From contig JAUIGL010000053.1 in assembly GCA_030430165.1 (NCBI GenBank), forward strand, positions 1 to 45,909: a DNA stretch of 45,909 nucleotides, read 5' to 3'. The notes under the pieces are model-generated. The model searched no databases and was not told where the DNA came from. It was given only the letters and a program-made list of their open reading frames with translations. Origin of the DNA: a bacterium (GTDB lineage: Bacteria; Desulfobacterota; Binatia; HRBIN30; CADEER01). A program made the translations under genes and the position numbers. Positions within the stretch are counted from its first letter, which is position 1. Every line of letters begins with the position of its first letter. Shown here piece by piece: positions 8,329 to 17,115 of this stretch.

Positions 8329-8349
8329 TCCTCAGCCGCCCGCTCCAAT

Positions 8350-9891
8350 TCAATCCGCTTTTCCTGAGACCAACAACAACGCCTGCCCGGGTGGCAAGAG
8401 GCCGCCGAATACTTCGTCCGTACCGACGCCGGCGCTGGCAACCTCGATCCGCCATTGCCCTTCGAACTCGACGCGGGCCGCCTCCTCGGAGAAGTTGACC
8501 AGGACCAGCCTCTCATCATCGCCGCAACGACGGCGAAAGGCGAACACTGCTGCGCCGGCGTCGATCGTTTCGATCGTGCCGGAACGCAGCGCCGGCGAGC
8601 CGCGGCGTGCCGCGAGCAAGCAGCGGTACAGATGGAGGATCGAGCTCGGGTCCCGCCGCTGCGCCGCAACGTTGCGCGTCGCCGGCTCGGGCGGCCAAGG
8701 CAACCAGGGAGATTCGCCGGCCCAGCCGTGGCCCTCCTGCGCGTCCCAGGGCAACGGTGCGCGACACCCGTCGCGACCCCCCGGATCGACGCGGCTAGCC
8801 TCGGAGACGACCGCGTCCTCGAGGCCCAGTTCCTCGCCGGCGTATACGAAAGGCGTCCCGCGCAGAGTCAGCAGCAGCAGCGCCGCCGCCCGCGCCCGCC
8901 CTTCGTCGCCACCGTAGCGTGTTCGGTGGCGGGGCTGATCGTGGTTCGACAACACCCAGGTCGGCCACGCGTCGCGCCGGCCGAGCACGGACTCGATCTC
9001 GTCGATGCAGCCACGCCATCGGTCGGCCTCCCAGGGAAGGTACAGGGGCACGAAGTTGAAGCTCAGGTGAAGCTCGTCGCGATTCCCATAGTACGATGCG
9101 ACCTGCTCGGTGGTGAGCAGGAAGACCTCGCCCACCATCACCCGATCGCCCGGGTACTCGTCGAGAAGCGCGCGCAGACCGCGCAAGTGCTCGTGCGTGC
9201 GCGGATCGTCGTTGAGTGCGCAATACGGAATCGCGGCGACGTCCGCCGCGACATCGGCGAGCGCCGGGTCTTTGCCGATACAGTGGATGACGTCCATGCG
9301 AAACCCGTCGACCCCGCGATCGAGCCAGAAACGCAACGTGTCGCGCATCGCCGCAACGACATCGGGATTGGCCCAGTTGAGATCGGGCTGTTCGCTGAGA
9401 AAGAGGTGCAAGTACCACTGGCCCGTTTTCTCGTCGTACGTCCACGCCGGCGACTCGCTGAAAGCCGCGCGCCAGTTGTTGGGCGGCCGCTCCGGCGAGC
9501 CGTCGCGCCATACGTACCAGTCGCGGCGCGGCGACTCGCGCGACGCTCGCGCCTCGACGAACCACGGGTGCTGGTCGCTGGTGTGGTTCGGTACCCAATC
9601 GATCAACACCCGGAGGCCTCGCCGATGCGCCTCTTCGAGCAAACGGTCGAAATCGGAAAGCGTCCCAAACAGCGGATCGACGTCACAGTAGTCGGAGACG
9701 TCGTAGCCGTAGTCCTTCATCGGCGACCGGAAGAACGGCGAAATCCAGATCGCATCGACACCGAGCCAAGCGAGATGGTCTAGATGGCGCCGGATACCTT
9801 CGAGGTCACCGACGCCGTTGCCGCTCGTATCGCAGAAGCTACGCGGATAGATCTGATAGACGACCGCCGACTTCCACCAAGGCTCAGGCAC
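8350..9891 (-). CDS. GH13 alpha-glucosidase (oligo-1,6-glucosidase/AglA type)
   Basis: 513 residues, cytoplasmic, beginning WWKSAVVYQIYPRSF as in GH13 alpha-glucosidases. Conserved regions in order are DWVPNHTS (region I, 98-105), GFRMDV with nucleophile Asp200, GEVF with acid/base Glu255, and SNHD with Asp318. PGGRDGCRAPLPW is a diagnostic block of alpha-1,4/1,6-glucosidases. A C-terminal beta-sandwich ends the protein. It should hydrolyse short alpha-glucosides such as maltose, isomaltose, sucrose or trehalulose; exact linkage preference is not readable. Co-oriented with the EEP lipoprotein gene, whose stop lies only 3 bases upstream of this start, so the two form an apparent operon. Confidence 0.93.
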   Translation of the reverse strand: MPEPWWKSAVVYQIYPRSFCDTSGNGVGDLEGIRRHLDHLAWLGVDAIWISPFFRSPMKDYGYDVSDYCDVDPLFGTLSDFDRLLEEAHRRGLRVLIDWVPNHTSDQHPWFVEARASRESPRRDWYVWRDGSPERPPNNWRAAFSESPAWTYDEKTGQWYLHLFLSEQPDLNWANPDVVAAMRDTLRFWLDRGVDGFRMDVIHCIGKDPALADVAADVAAIPYCALNDDPRTHEHLRGLRALLDEYPGDRVMVGEVFLLTTEQVASYYGNRDELHLSFNFVPLYLPWEADRWRGCIDEIESVLGRRDAWPTWVLSNHDQPRHRTRYGGDEGRARAAALLLLTLRGTPFVYAGEELGLEDAVVSEASRVDPGGRDGCRAPLPWDAQEGHGWAGESPWLPWPPEPATRNVAAQRRDPSSILHLYRCLLAARRGSPALRSGTIETIDAGAAVFAFRRRCGDDERLVLVNFSEEAARVEFEGQWRIEVASAGVGTDEVFGGLLPPGQALLLVSGKAD

Positions 9892-9894
9892 GGA

Positions 9895-10974
9895 TCACTC
9901 CATCCGGGGAAGCCGGATTCGCGCCCAGACCGGCAGATGATCCGACAGCGGATTGCAGAGCTCCATGTCGCAAAGCCCCGCCTCGACGACCGTCAGGTCG
10001 CCCTGCAAGAAGAGGAAATCGATCGCCAAACCGAGGGGCGTTGTCACCCTCTCGTCCGGCGCCAGCGCCGCATGGGCATCGGCGTAGCCACTGGTCAGGA
10101 ACGCTTGCGTCGGACGGTCGGTCGCTCGGCCAGTGCGAATATCGGAGATCGCGCCGTAAGAGTTGAGGTCACCGCCGACCACGACCGGATGCGGACTGGC
10201 GAGGCCGTCGGCGGCAACCTCTTCGGCTTGGGCATCGCGAATCTCGAGTGTCGAGAGGTCCGATTCGAAGTGCACTACGTAGAACGACACCAGACGGTCG
10301 CCGATCAGGGCATCAGCCGCAACTGCGATCCGGCCACCCAAGCGCGGCTCGTCCGGATCTGGGATCCCCGGCGGCGTGTACCAGCTTCGGTTTGCCGCGT
10401 GGCGGATCGCGCGCACGTTGCCCAGCGGATACCTCGATACGATCGCGTTGCCGTGCTCGCACAGCGGCGGATCGTACGGACCGTCGAAGCCGCGCTGATT
10501 CGGCAACTCGACGAACTCGGTACCGTACACGTAATAGAAGCCGAGGGCCCGAGCGAAGTCGCGAGCGATGTTGCGAAAATCGGTGCGCCGGCACCCGCGG
10601 TCGGCCTCGCTGAGCAGCAGGATGTCCGGCAACGGGGCAAACGCTTCGCGCTGGAGGAGCTCGATCTGCCGATCGACTTCGAATCCGCGCAGGATGTTCC
10701 AGGCCACGACGACGATCTCGCCGTCCGTCGACGACGAACCACCCGCGAATCGACCACCCTCGACTCGACAGTCAATGAACGTGGTGTCGGCCGCCCGATC
10801 GGGGTCGTCGGCCTCGACACAGAGGCGTTCACTGCGCGCGTCCGGCTCGCGATCGTCCCATGCGAACTCCTCGAACCCTGGAACCGAGGTCGACGAGTCG
10901 TCGTCTCCACACCCGCCCGGAGCGACCAGAAGGACCAGCAGCACTACCCATCGACTGCGGACTCGCACACGCAT
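9895..10974 (-). CDS. Endonuclease/exonuclease/phosphatase-fold lipoprotein
   Basis: 359 residues from ATG 10974. An upstream in-frame ATG at 11040 would add 22 residues ahead of the signal, so I prefer the inner start. Residues 1-21 are a lipoprotein signal (basic start, VVLLVLLVAPGG) with the acceptor Cys22, followed by GDDDSS; the Asp-rich tether is typical of exported lipoproteins. The EEP fold is shown by AWNILRG, LLLSEAD, VVHFESD, VVGGDLNSYG and the terminal LSDHLPVWARI (catalytic His pair and Asp/Asn). This fold includes DNases, sphingomyelinases and inositol phosphatases. Being cell-surface or periplasmic, it may degrade external nucleic acid or phospholipid. Four Cys residues in the mature part suggest disulphides. 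First gene of a two-gene unit with the glucosidase. Confidence 0.85.
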   Translation of the reverse strand: MRVRVRSRWVVLLVLLVAPGGCGDDDSSTSVPGFEEFAWDDREPDARSERLCVEADDPDRAADTTFIDCRVEGGRFAGGSSSTDGEIVVVAWNILRGFEVDRQIELLQREAFAPLPDILLLSEADRGCRRTDFRNIARDFARALGFYYVYGTEFVELPNQRGFDGPYDPPLCEHGNAIVSRYPLGNVRAIRHAANRSWYTPPGIPDPDEPRLGGRIAVAADALIGDRLVSFYVVHFESDLSTLEIRDAQAEEVAADGLASPHPVVVGGDLNSYGAISDIRTGRATDRPTQAFLTSGYADAHAALAPDERVTTPLGLAIDFLFLQGDLTVVEAGLCDMELCNPLSDHLPVWARIRLPRME

Positions 10975-11116
10975 CGACGCAGCTCTAGCAGCCCGGCTCG
11001 GCAAAGTCTCCCCGCAAACCGGCAAGAACACGTCTCGCACGCCGCCAGCGGCTGCAGTGGCAACCCAACCCCAATGGCATGATGGTCGCAGAATGCGCTA
11101 AGCAGATAGCTGGAAG

Positions 11117-12241
11117 ATGACATCCGAGCCGCAAGCACCGTCGAGTCCGACCGCCGTCGATCCGTTCACCGGTGAGAACCCCCCGGAAGTGGCCGACGTG
11201 CGCTCCGGCGAGGACCTCGACTGGCAGCGCATCGAGAGCCACCTGCGCGCCAATCTCCCCGCGGACCTCGACCTCGGCGGCGCCTTCGAGGTGATGCAGT
11301 TCCCCAACGGAGCTGCCAATCTCACCTATCTAGTTCGCTTCGGCGAGCTCGAGCTGGTGCTGCGACGACCGCCGTTCGGCACGCTGGCTCCGGGCGCGCA
11401 CGACATGAAGCGCGAGTTCAAGGTGCTGTCGCAGCTCTGGCGTTCCTTCGACCGCGCGCCACGGGCCTACCTCTTCTGCGACGACGACACGGTTGCCGGC
11501 GCCGATTTCTTCGTCATGGAGCGACGGCGCGGCGAAGTGATCCGCGGCGTGATCCCGGAAGCGATGCGCCGACTGCCGAACGTGGGCAAGCGCATCGGCA
11601 CGGCGCTGGTCGAGGCGATCGCCGAGTTTCACCTGCTCGATCCCGAGGCCTGCGGGCTCGCCGATCTCGGGCGCCCGGACGGATTCGTCCAGCGCCAGGT
11701 TGCCGGCTGGAAAAAACGCTGGGACCTGGTCGCCGACCCGGACCACGACGAGGCGATGCAGGCCGCCTACGCGCTGCTCGACAGGGCCATCCCGGCACCG
11801 CAGCGGGTTTCCTTCGTGCACAACGACCTCAAGCTCGACAACTGCATGTTCGACCCGGCCGATCCGGACCGGGTCACTGCCTTCTTCGATTGGGACATGA
11901 CGACGCTCGGCGACCCCCTGGTCGACCTCGGCACCCTGCTCAACTACTGGCCCGACCCGAGCGACGGCGCGAGCTCACGCGCCGCCCATCCGGGCATGGA
12001 GCGCATGGGCCTGCCGCCCCGCGCCGAGGTCGTCGAGATTTACGCCAATCGCACTGGCTTCGACGTCGCCAGCGCCGACTGGTACGAGGCCTTCGCGCTG
12101 TGGAAGACGGCAACCGTCCTCGAGCAGCTCCACTTTCGCTGGAAGATGGGCGACAGCACGGATCCGCGGATGGAAGTGATCGCATTCCGCGTGCCCGAGT
12201 TGGCGCGTGCCGCCATCTCTCTGCTGGAACGGCTCGGCTGA
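11117..12241 (+). CDS. Aminoglycoside-phosphotransferase-like kinase (ACAD10/FadE36 type)
   Basis: 374 residues, cytoplasmic. The catalytic loop HNDLKLDN (235-242) and the metal motif DWDMTTLGDPLVDLG (Asp258 onward) define the APH/choline-kinase fold. The N-lobe shows FPNGAANLTYLV (nucleotide loop) and ELVLRRPP (Lys-equivalent strand). The sequence, with RRPPFGTLAPGAHDMKRE and FFVMERRRGEVIRG, is closer to the 'phosphotransferase family protein' found beside acyl-CoA dehydrogenases than to antibiotic kinases, so resistance is unlikely. The probable substrate is a small hydroxyl compound, possibly a hydroxyacyl-CoA as proposed for ACAD10-like proteins. It opens a plus-strand run of five genes; the next starts 29 bases downstream. 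Confidence 0.88.
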   Translation: MTSEPQAPSSPTAVDPFTGENPPEVADVRSGEDLDWQRIESHLRANLPADLDLGGAFEVMQFPNGAANLTYLVRFGELELVLRRPPFGTLAPGAHDMKREFKVLSQLWRSFDRAPRAYLFCDDDTVAGADFFVMERRRGEVIRGVIPEAMRRLPNVGKRIGTALVEAIAEFHLLDPEACGLADLGRPDGFVQRQVAGWKKRWDLVADPDHDEAMQAAYALLDRAIPAPQRVSFVHNDLKLDNCMFDPADPDRVTAFFDWDMTTLGDPLVDLGTLLNYWPDPSDGASSRAAHPGMERMGLPPRAEVVEIYANRTGFDVASADWYEAFALWKTATVLEQLHFRWKMGDSTDPRMEVIAFRVPELARAAISLLERLG

Positions 12242-12270
12242 GCCGGGCGCCCGGCAGCACTTCGAGACCA

Positions 12271-13752
12271 ATGGGCCTGGAGATCGATCGCGACCACTTC
12301 GAGGACGCCGACTACGCCGCGTTCGACGGCAAGGTTCGCCGCGGCCTCGCCGCGCTGCAGCAGCTGCTCGAGCGACCCGGCTTCGGCACGGGACCGGCCT
12401 CGATCGGCGCCGAAGTCGAATTCTCCCTGGTCGACGAGGCATGCGCGCCTTGCTTGATCAGCCGCAAGGTGATGAACGCGGCGCTCGAGCCGCGCCTGGC
12501 CTTCGAGCTCGACCGATTCAATCTCGAGTACAACGCCGACCCGCGCGCGCTCGCCGCCGGATGCTTCGATACTCTCGGCGCCGAGCTCGACGCCGCGATG
12601 GGCAAGGTCGACGCCATCGCTCGCAACCACGGCGGTCGCGTCGCGCTGGTCGGGATCCTGCCGACGCTCCGCGAGGAGGATCTGCAGGCCTCGGCGATGA
12701 CGCAGACACCGCGCTACCGCGCCCTTTCGGCGGGACTGAAGCGCCTGCGCTCGGCCGCGTTTCACATCGACATCGAAGGCGACGAGCGGCTCGAGCTCGA
12801 CTGTGACGACGTCACCATGGAAGGCGCCAACACTTCGCTGCAGCTCCACCTACGGGTGCCGCCGGGAGAGTTCGCCGACATCTTCAACGCCGCTCAGCTC
12901 GCCACCGCGCCGGTTCTGGCCGCCGGGGCCAACTCGCCGATCTTTCTCTCGCGCCTGCTTTGGCGCGAGACCCGCGTCGCATTGTTCGGCCGCGCCGTCG
13001 ACTACCGCATGGAAGGGCACGGCTGGCGGCCGGCGCGCGTCTCCTTCGGCCACGGATGGGTGCGCCACGGCGCCTTCGAGCTGTTCAGCGAGAGCGCGAT
13101 GCTACACAGCCCAATCCTGCCGATGACGAGCGACGAAGACCCGCTGGCGGTCGTCGCCGCCGGCGGAGTGCCGGATCTCGGCGAGCTCAAGCTCCACCAC
13201 GGAACGGTTTGGAGTTGGAACCGCGCCGTCTACGACAACGCCGACGGCGGTCACCTGCGCATCGAGCTACGCGCCCTGCCAACCGGCCCGACGGTGACCG
13301 ACATGATGGCCAGCGCCGCTTTCCTGATCGGTCTGATCTTCGGCCTGCGCGAGAACATCCAGGAGCTGATCGCGGCGATTCCGTTTCGCCTGGTGCACGA
13401 CAACTTCTACCGCGCCGCCTCGGACGGCCTCGACTCGATCCTGCTCTGGCCGGCGCCGCAAAGCCCTTCCCCAGACGCCCACCGCGCCTCCGACCTGGTG
13501 TCGCGACTGATTCCGATTGCCCAATCCGGCCTCGAGGCGAACGGCCTGACCGCGGCCGAGGCAAAGCGCTGGCTAGCAATCATCGAGGCGCGGATCGAAG
13601 CGGGAATCACCGGATCGCAGTGGCAGCGCAACGCCCTGCAAAGGCTCGAAGGGCGCCGGTCGCGCCGGCTCGCACTTCCGGAGATGTTCGCGCGCTATCT
13701 CGACAACGTCGAGCGCAGCCTTCCGGTCCACGAGTGGCCGATCGCGGGCTGA
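12271..13752 (+). CDS. GCS2-family glutamate-cysteine-ligase-like carboxylate-amine ligase
   Basis: 493 residues from ATG 12271; longer frames reaching back into the kinase gene are shadow extensions. SIGAEVEFSLVD (44-55, acidic residues for Mg) opens the ligase fold, followed by FELDRFNLEYN, ANTSLQLHLRVPPGEF, ANSPIFLSRLLWRETR and LRIELRALPTGPTVTDM. These are the standard GCS2 (COG2170-like) signature blocks. Family role: ATP-dependent joining of a carboxylate, usually glutamate's gamma group, to an amine. At 493 residues it is longer than YbdK (about 370), with a C-terminal helical extension. The next gene, 5 bases downstream, is an aspartoacylase-like hydrolase that could cleave the same kind of amide, so the pair may make and remove one amide conjugate (inference). 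Confidence 0.88.
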   Translation: MGLEIDRDHFEDADYAAFDGKVRRGLAALQQLLERPGFGTGPASIGAEVEFSLVDEACAPCLISRKVMNAALEPRLAFELDRFNLEYNADPRALAAGCFDTLGAELDAAMGKVDAIARNHGGRVALVGILPTLREEDLQASAMTQTPRYRALSAGLKRLRSAAFHIDIEGDERLELDCDDVTMEGANTSLQLHLRVPPGEFADIFNAAQLATAPVLAAGANSPIFLSRLLWRETRVALFGRAVDYRMEGHGWRPARVSFGHGWVRHGAFELFSESAMLHSPILPMTSDEDPLAVVAAGGVPDLGELKLHHGTVWSWNRAVYDNADGGHLRIELRALPTGPTVTDMMASAAFLIGLIFGLRENIQELIAAIPFRLVHDNFYRAASDGLDSILLWPAPQSPSPDAHRASDLVSRLIPIAQSGLEANGLTAAEAKRWLAIIEARIEAGITGSQWQRNALQRLEGRRSRRLALPEMFARYLDNVERSLPVHEWPIAG

Positions 13753-13757
13753 CCAGC

Positions 13758-14798
13758 ATGGGCCAGACATTGCACCACCTCCACGACCCCTCTCCGCGGG
13801 ACCTCGGCGCAACGCCGGAGGAGATGCTCGAACGGTTCGGCGGGCCGACCGTGGTGCGTTGCAGCGGGCGCGATTCCTCTCGCTGTCGAGTCGTCACCAC
13901 CCTGCTCCACGGGAACGAACCCTCCGGCGCCGAGGCGATCTACGAGTGGTTGCGCGAGGCGCCCGAACCGGCGGTCGACGCCGTGTTCATCTTCGCATCG
14001 GTCGAAGTCGCGTTGCACGAGCCGCGCTTCACACACCGAATGATGCCAGGGGAGCGCGATCTCAATCGATGCTTCCTCGGGCCTTTCGACGACGCCAACG
14101 GTCAGCTCGCGCAACGAATTCTAGCGGAGATCGAACGCTGCCGGCCGGAGTGCGTCATCGACAACCACAACAACACCGGTCACAACCCGCCGTACGCGAT
14201 CGCTACCCGCGTCGAGCCCGACTACCTGCGCCTTGCCTCGCTCTTCGCCGAGCGATTCGTTCACAGCGATCTCCGCATCGGCTCGCTGATGGAGGCAGTG
14301 ACCGAGGTCCCCTGCGTGACCATCGAGTGTGGACGGGTCGGCGATCCGCGCGCCGCGCGCACCACCCGACGCGGGATCGACCGGTTGTTCGGCTTGGCGC
14401 ACTTGTCCGAGATCGGCGAGTCGACGAGCTCGCTGCAAGTCCTCGAATCGATGGTGCGCGTTCGGGCACGCAGCGGCCTGAGACTGGCTGTCGACAAGGG
14501 CAATCACCCGGAAGCGGACCTGACCATCAGCGATGACATCGACAGGCACAACTTCGAGACGCTTCCGGCGGGAACTCGGATCGGCTGGGTGCGCCCTGGA
14601 GTCGACTGGCCGGTCGAAGCGCGCGACGCTGACGGTGCCGACCGCTCCCGCGATCTGTTTTCGGTGAACCGCGGCGAGCTGCTCGCGCGACGCGACTGGA
14701 TTCCGATCATGATGACCACGGATCCCCTCATCGCTCGCCAGGATTGCTTGTTCTACGTCGTGGAGCGCGGACTGACGCGCACCCCCCGAGGAGCATGA
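13758..14798 (+). CDS. Succinylglutamate desuccinylase / aspartoacylase family zinc hydrolase
   Basis: 346 residues from ATG 13758. The zinc site is HGNE (His51, Glu54) in LLHGNEPSGAEA and His137 in VIDNHNNTGHNPPYA, the M14-like set of AstE and aspartoacylases. FTHRMMPGERDLNRCF is the conserved Arg/Asn-Arg substrate-carboxylate block. VTIECGRVGDPRA contains the presumptive catalytic Glu. Known role of the family: removal of an acyl group from the amino group of an amino acid such as N-succinylglutamate or N-acetylaspartate. The other arginine succinyltransferase pathway genes are absent, so AstE itself is unlikely. Translationally linked: 5 bases after the ligase stop, and its own stop overlaps the next start by ATGA. 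Confidence 0.87.
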   Translation: MGQTLHHLHDPSPRDLGATPEEMLERFGGPTVVRCSGRDSSRCRVVTTLLHGNEPSGAEAIYEWLREAPEPAVDAVFIFASVEVALHEPRFTHRMMPGERDLNRCFLGPFDDANGQLAQRILAEIERCRPECVIDNHNNTGHNPPYAIATRVEPDYLRLASLFAERFVHSDLRIGSLMEAVTEVPCVTIECGRVGDPRAARTTRRGIDRLFGLAHLSEIGESTSSLQVLESMVRVRARSGLRLAVDKGNHPEADLTISDDIDRHNFETLPAGTRIGWVRPGVDWPVEARDADGADRSRDLFSVNRGELLARRDWIPIMMTTDPLIARQDCLFYVVERGLTRTPRGA

Positions 14799-16393
14799 CT
14801 GACCGGCAAGTGCTGGAGACGGGAAGGAACTGCTGGCGGGTCGGTCACGCGCAGCGCGCCAGCGTGCTGATCGACGTCGCCGACTACTTCGCCGCCTTCG
14901 CCGCGGTCGCGGAGGCCGCGCAACGATCGATCCGCATCATTGGCTGGGACTTCAACGGATCCGTCGTCCTGCGGCGCTCGCGCGGGACGCCGGACCGGGG
15001 CGAGACCTTGGGTGATTTCCTGCTCCGCCTGGTCGAGCGCCACCCCGATCTCGAAATCCACATCCTCGCTTGGGATTTCTCGGTCGTATACGCGCCGGAG
15101 CGGGAGTTCTTGCCGCGATACCGCATGGACTGGAGATCCCATCCACGCATTCACTTCGAATTGGACGCAAACCACAGCCTGGGTGCCTCGCACCACCAGA
15201 AGATCGTCGTCGTCGACGGCGAAATCGCGTTCGTCGGCGGCATCGACTTCGCGCCTTCGCGCTGGGACACCAGCGCGCATCGCAAGAAAGAGCCGCGCCG
15301 CGTCAATCCGAGCGGACAGTCCTACCGCCCGTTCCACGACGTGCAGATGATGGTCGACGGAGAGGCGGCAGAGATCGTTTCCCAGCTGATCGACGAGCGC
15401 TGGCGCGCGGCCACGGGCGACGACCTGCCGGCCGTCGAGAGCGAAGGAGCCGACCTCTGGCCGGCCTCGGTCGAGGTCGATCTGCACGACGTCCAAGTCG
15501 GCATCACGCGCACCCATCCAGACTACGGTGACGGAACCGATGTCCGCGAGATCGAGCAGCTCTACTTCGACTGCATCGAACGATGCGAGCGTTTCTTGTA
15601 CCTGGAGAACCAGTACTTCTCCGCCCACGAGGTGGGGAAGCGACTGGCCCAGAGACTCGCGGGCGACGAAGCACCCGAGCTGATTCTGGTGTCGCGGCAG
15701 AGTTGCTCGGGATGGCTCGAAGAAGAGATCATGGGGACCTTGCGGTCGGACCTGATGCATCGGATCACTCGTGCCGATCGCTCGCAGCGCTTCGCCGCCT
15801 ACCACCCGGTCAACGGCGAGACCCCAGTCGACGTGCATTCGAAACTGATGATCGTCGACGACGAGCTCCTGCGCGTCGGATCGGCCAACCTGAGCAACCG
15901 TTCGATGGGTCTGGACACCGAGTGCGACCTCGTCATCGAGGCCGGCGGCGATTCCTCCGTCCGCTCGGCGATCGCGCGGGTCCGACATCGGCTCCTGGCG
16001 GACCATTTGGGGAAGACGCCGAGCGAAGTCGAAGAGGCGATGCGCCGCAGCGGATCGATGAGGCGGGCGATCGACGACCTCAGGGGATCTGGAAAGTCCC
16101 TCGAGCCGCTCGAGCCCAATTGCGGCGAACACTGGCAACCTGTCGACGTCGAAGTCTACCGACTCGCCGATCCGGAACGGCCGATCGAAGCAGAGCTCTA
16201 CTCGAGTTGGTTCGCCGAGGAGGAGGAAGAGGCCGCGCCGCGGAGAATTACCCCGGCCCTCGCATTGCTCGGCGCAGCACTCCTCGGTGCAGTCTGGATA
16301 TCGGTCGACCGAGCCGGCTGGACGGGGCTCGCCGGCGTGCTGGGTCTCGTTGCACTGGCGTACACCCTGTGGCGCGCCTACGGACGCGACTGA
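14795..16393 (+). CDS. Phospholipase D / cardiolipin synthase-like protein with two HKD motifs
   Basis: 532 residues from ATG 14795, overlapping the previous stop by 4 bases. Two HxK(x4)D motifs are intact: HHQKIVVVD (His134, Lys136, Asp141) and VHSKLMIVD (His348, Lys350, Asp355). GIDFAPSRWD, HDVQMMVDG and VGSANLSNRSMG are typical PLD-superfamily blocks. Two hydrophobic helices at about 480-525 anchor the C-terminus, which differs from ClsA/ClsB, where anchors are N-terminal or absent. It probably transfers phosphatidyl groups (cardiolipin or related lipid) or hydrolyses phospholipid. The next gene encodes an EEP-fold protein; the same pairing occurs in the E. coli clsB(ybhO)-ybhP operon, which supports a membrane-lipid role. 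Confidence 0.88.
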   Translation: MTDRQVLETGRNCWRVGHAQRASVLIDVADYFAAFAAVAEAAQRSIRIIGWDFNGSVVLRRSRGTPDRGETLGDFLLRLVERHPDLEIHILAWDFSVVYAPEREFLPRYRMDWRSHPRIHFELDANHSLGASHHQKIVVVDGEIAFVGGIDFAPSRWDTSAHRKKEPRRVNPSGQSYRPFHDVQMMVDGEAAEIVSQLIDERWRAATGDDLPAVESEGADLWPASVEVDLHDVQVGITRTHPDYGDGTDVREIEQLYFDCIERCERFLYLENQYFSAHEVGKRLAQRLAGDEAPELILVSRQSCSGWLEEEIMGTLRSDLMHRITRADRSQRFAAYHPVNGETPVDVHSKLMIVDDELLRVGSANLSNRSMGLDTECDLVIEAGGDSSVRSAIARVRHRLLADHLGKTPSEVEEAMRRSGSMRRAIDDLRGSGKSLEPLEPNCGEHWQPVDVEVYRLADPERPIEAELYSSWFAEEEEEAAPRRITPALALLGAALLGAVWISVDRAGWTGLAGVLGLVALAYTLWRAYGRD

Positions 16394-16397
16394 CTGG

Positions 16398-17111
16398 ATG
16401 GCAAGGGAACGACTCAGGATCGCGACCTACAACGTACACCGCTGCATCGGCCGCGACGGGGTCTACGACGTCGGCCGAATCGCAGCGGTCCTCAGGGAGC
16501 TCGACGCCGATGCGATCGCCTTGCAGGAGGTCAGCTACCGCGCACCCCCAGGGCACGACCAGTTGCGCACCCTGGCCGACAGCGCCGGCTATGCATCGGT
16601 CTCCTTCCCGAACCACAGCGACGACCGCAGCCAGCTCGGGCTCGGTGTTCTTTCGCGAAGGCCTCTCGAGGTCGAACGCAAGCTAGACCTGTCGTACGGC
16701 AGCTACGAGTCCCGCGGCGCGTTGATCGTGCGCCTCGCGGTGGACGATTCCAACGTGACCCTGGTCAACACGCACCTCGGCCTGCGATGGCGCGAGCGGC
16801 GCCACCAAGGCCATGCCATCGCCGCGGCGCTGCGCGAGCTCGACGCCGGAGACTGCGTGCTCGCCGGGGATTTCAACGAGTGGGTGCCCGGGGCGCCGAA
16901 CCTCCACGCGCTGCGGAGGCTACTCGATGCACCGCCCCCGCGCACTCCGCCGACCTTCCCCAGCGGACGTCCACTCCTGTCGACCGACCGCATCTGGCCA
17001 TCCACCGCCTTCCGCGTTCAGTCGCTGCACGCCCACCGAACGACACTCAGCCGCATCGCCTCGGATCACCTCCCGCTGTCGGCCACCCTGCAGCGATGTT
17101 GCGCCGTTTGA
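16398..17111 (+). CDS. Endonuclease/exonuclease/phosphatase family protein, YbhP-like
   Basis: 237 residues from ATG 16398, 4 bases after the phospholipase D stop. EEP motifs in order: ATYNVHRCIGRDG, IALQEVSY, VNTHLGLRWRERRHQ, LAGDFNEW and the C-terminal IASDHLPL. No signal peptide, unlike the EEP lipoprotein at 9895-10974. Length, start and pairing with a two-HKD phospholipase match E. coli YbhP beside ClsB; the biochemical role of that partner is not established. It ends the five-gene plus-strand run and its stop lies only 4 bases from the stop of the convergent mechanosensitive channel gene. Confidence 0.87.
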   Translation: MARERLRIATYNVHRCIGRDGVYDVGRIAAVLRELDADAIALQEVSYRAPPGHDQLRTLADSAGYASVSFPNHSDDRSQLGLGVLSRRPLEVERKLDLSYGSYESRGALIVRLAVDDSNVTLVNTHLGLRWRERRHQGHAIAAALRELDAGDCVLAGDFNEWVPGAPNLHALRRLLDAPPPRTPPTFPSGRPLLSTDRIWPSTAFRVQSLHAHRTTLSRIASDHLPLSATLQRCCAV

Positions 17112-17115
17112 TCGA

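Noticed and set aside
8455..9783. 442-codon plus frame opposite the GH13 gene
   Set aside because: Shadow; the GH13 frame has all catalytic residues.
11117..12241. Antibiotic resistance by the aminoglycoside-phosphotransferase-like gene
   Set aside because: Sequence blocks and operon context fit the metabolic ACAD10-like class, not resistance kinases.
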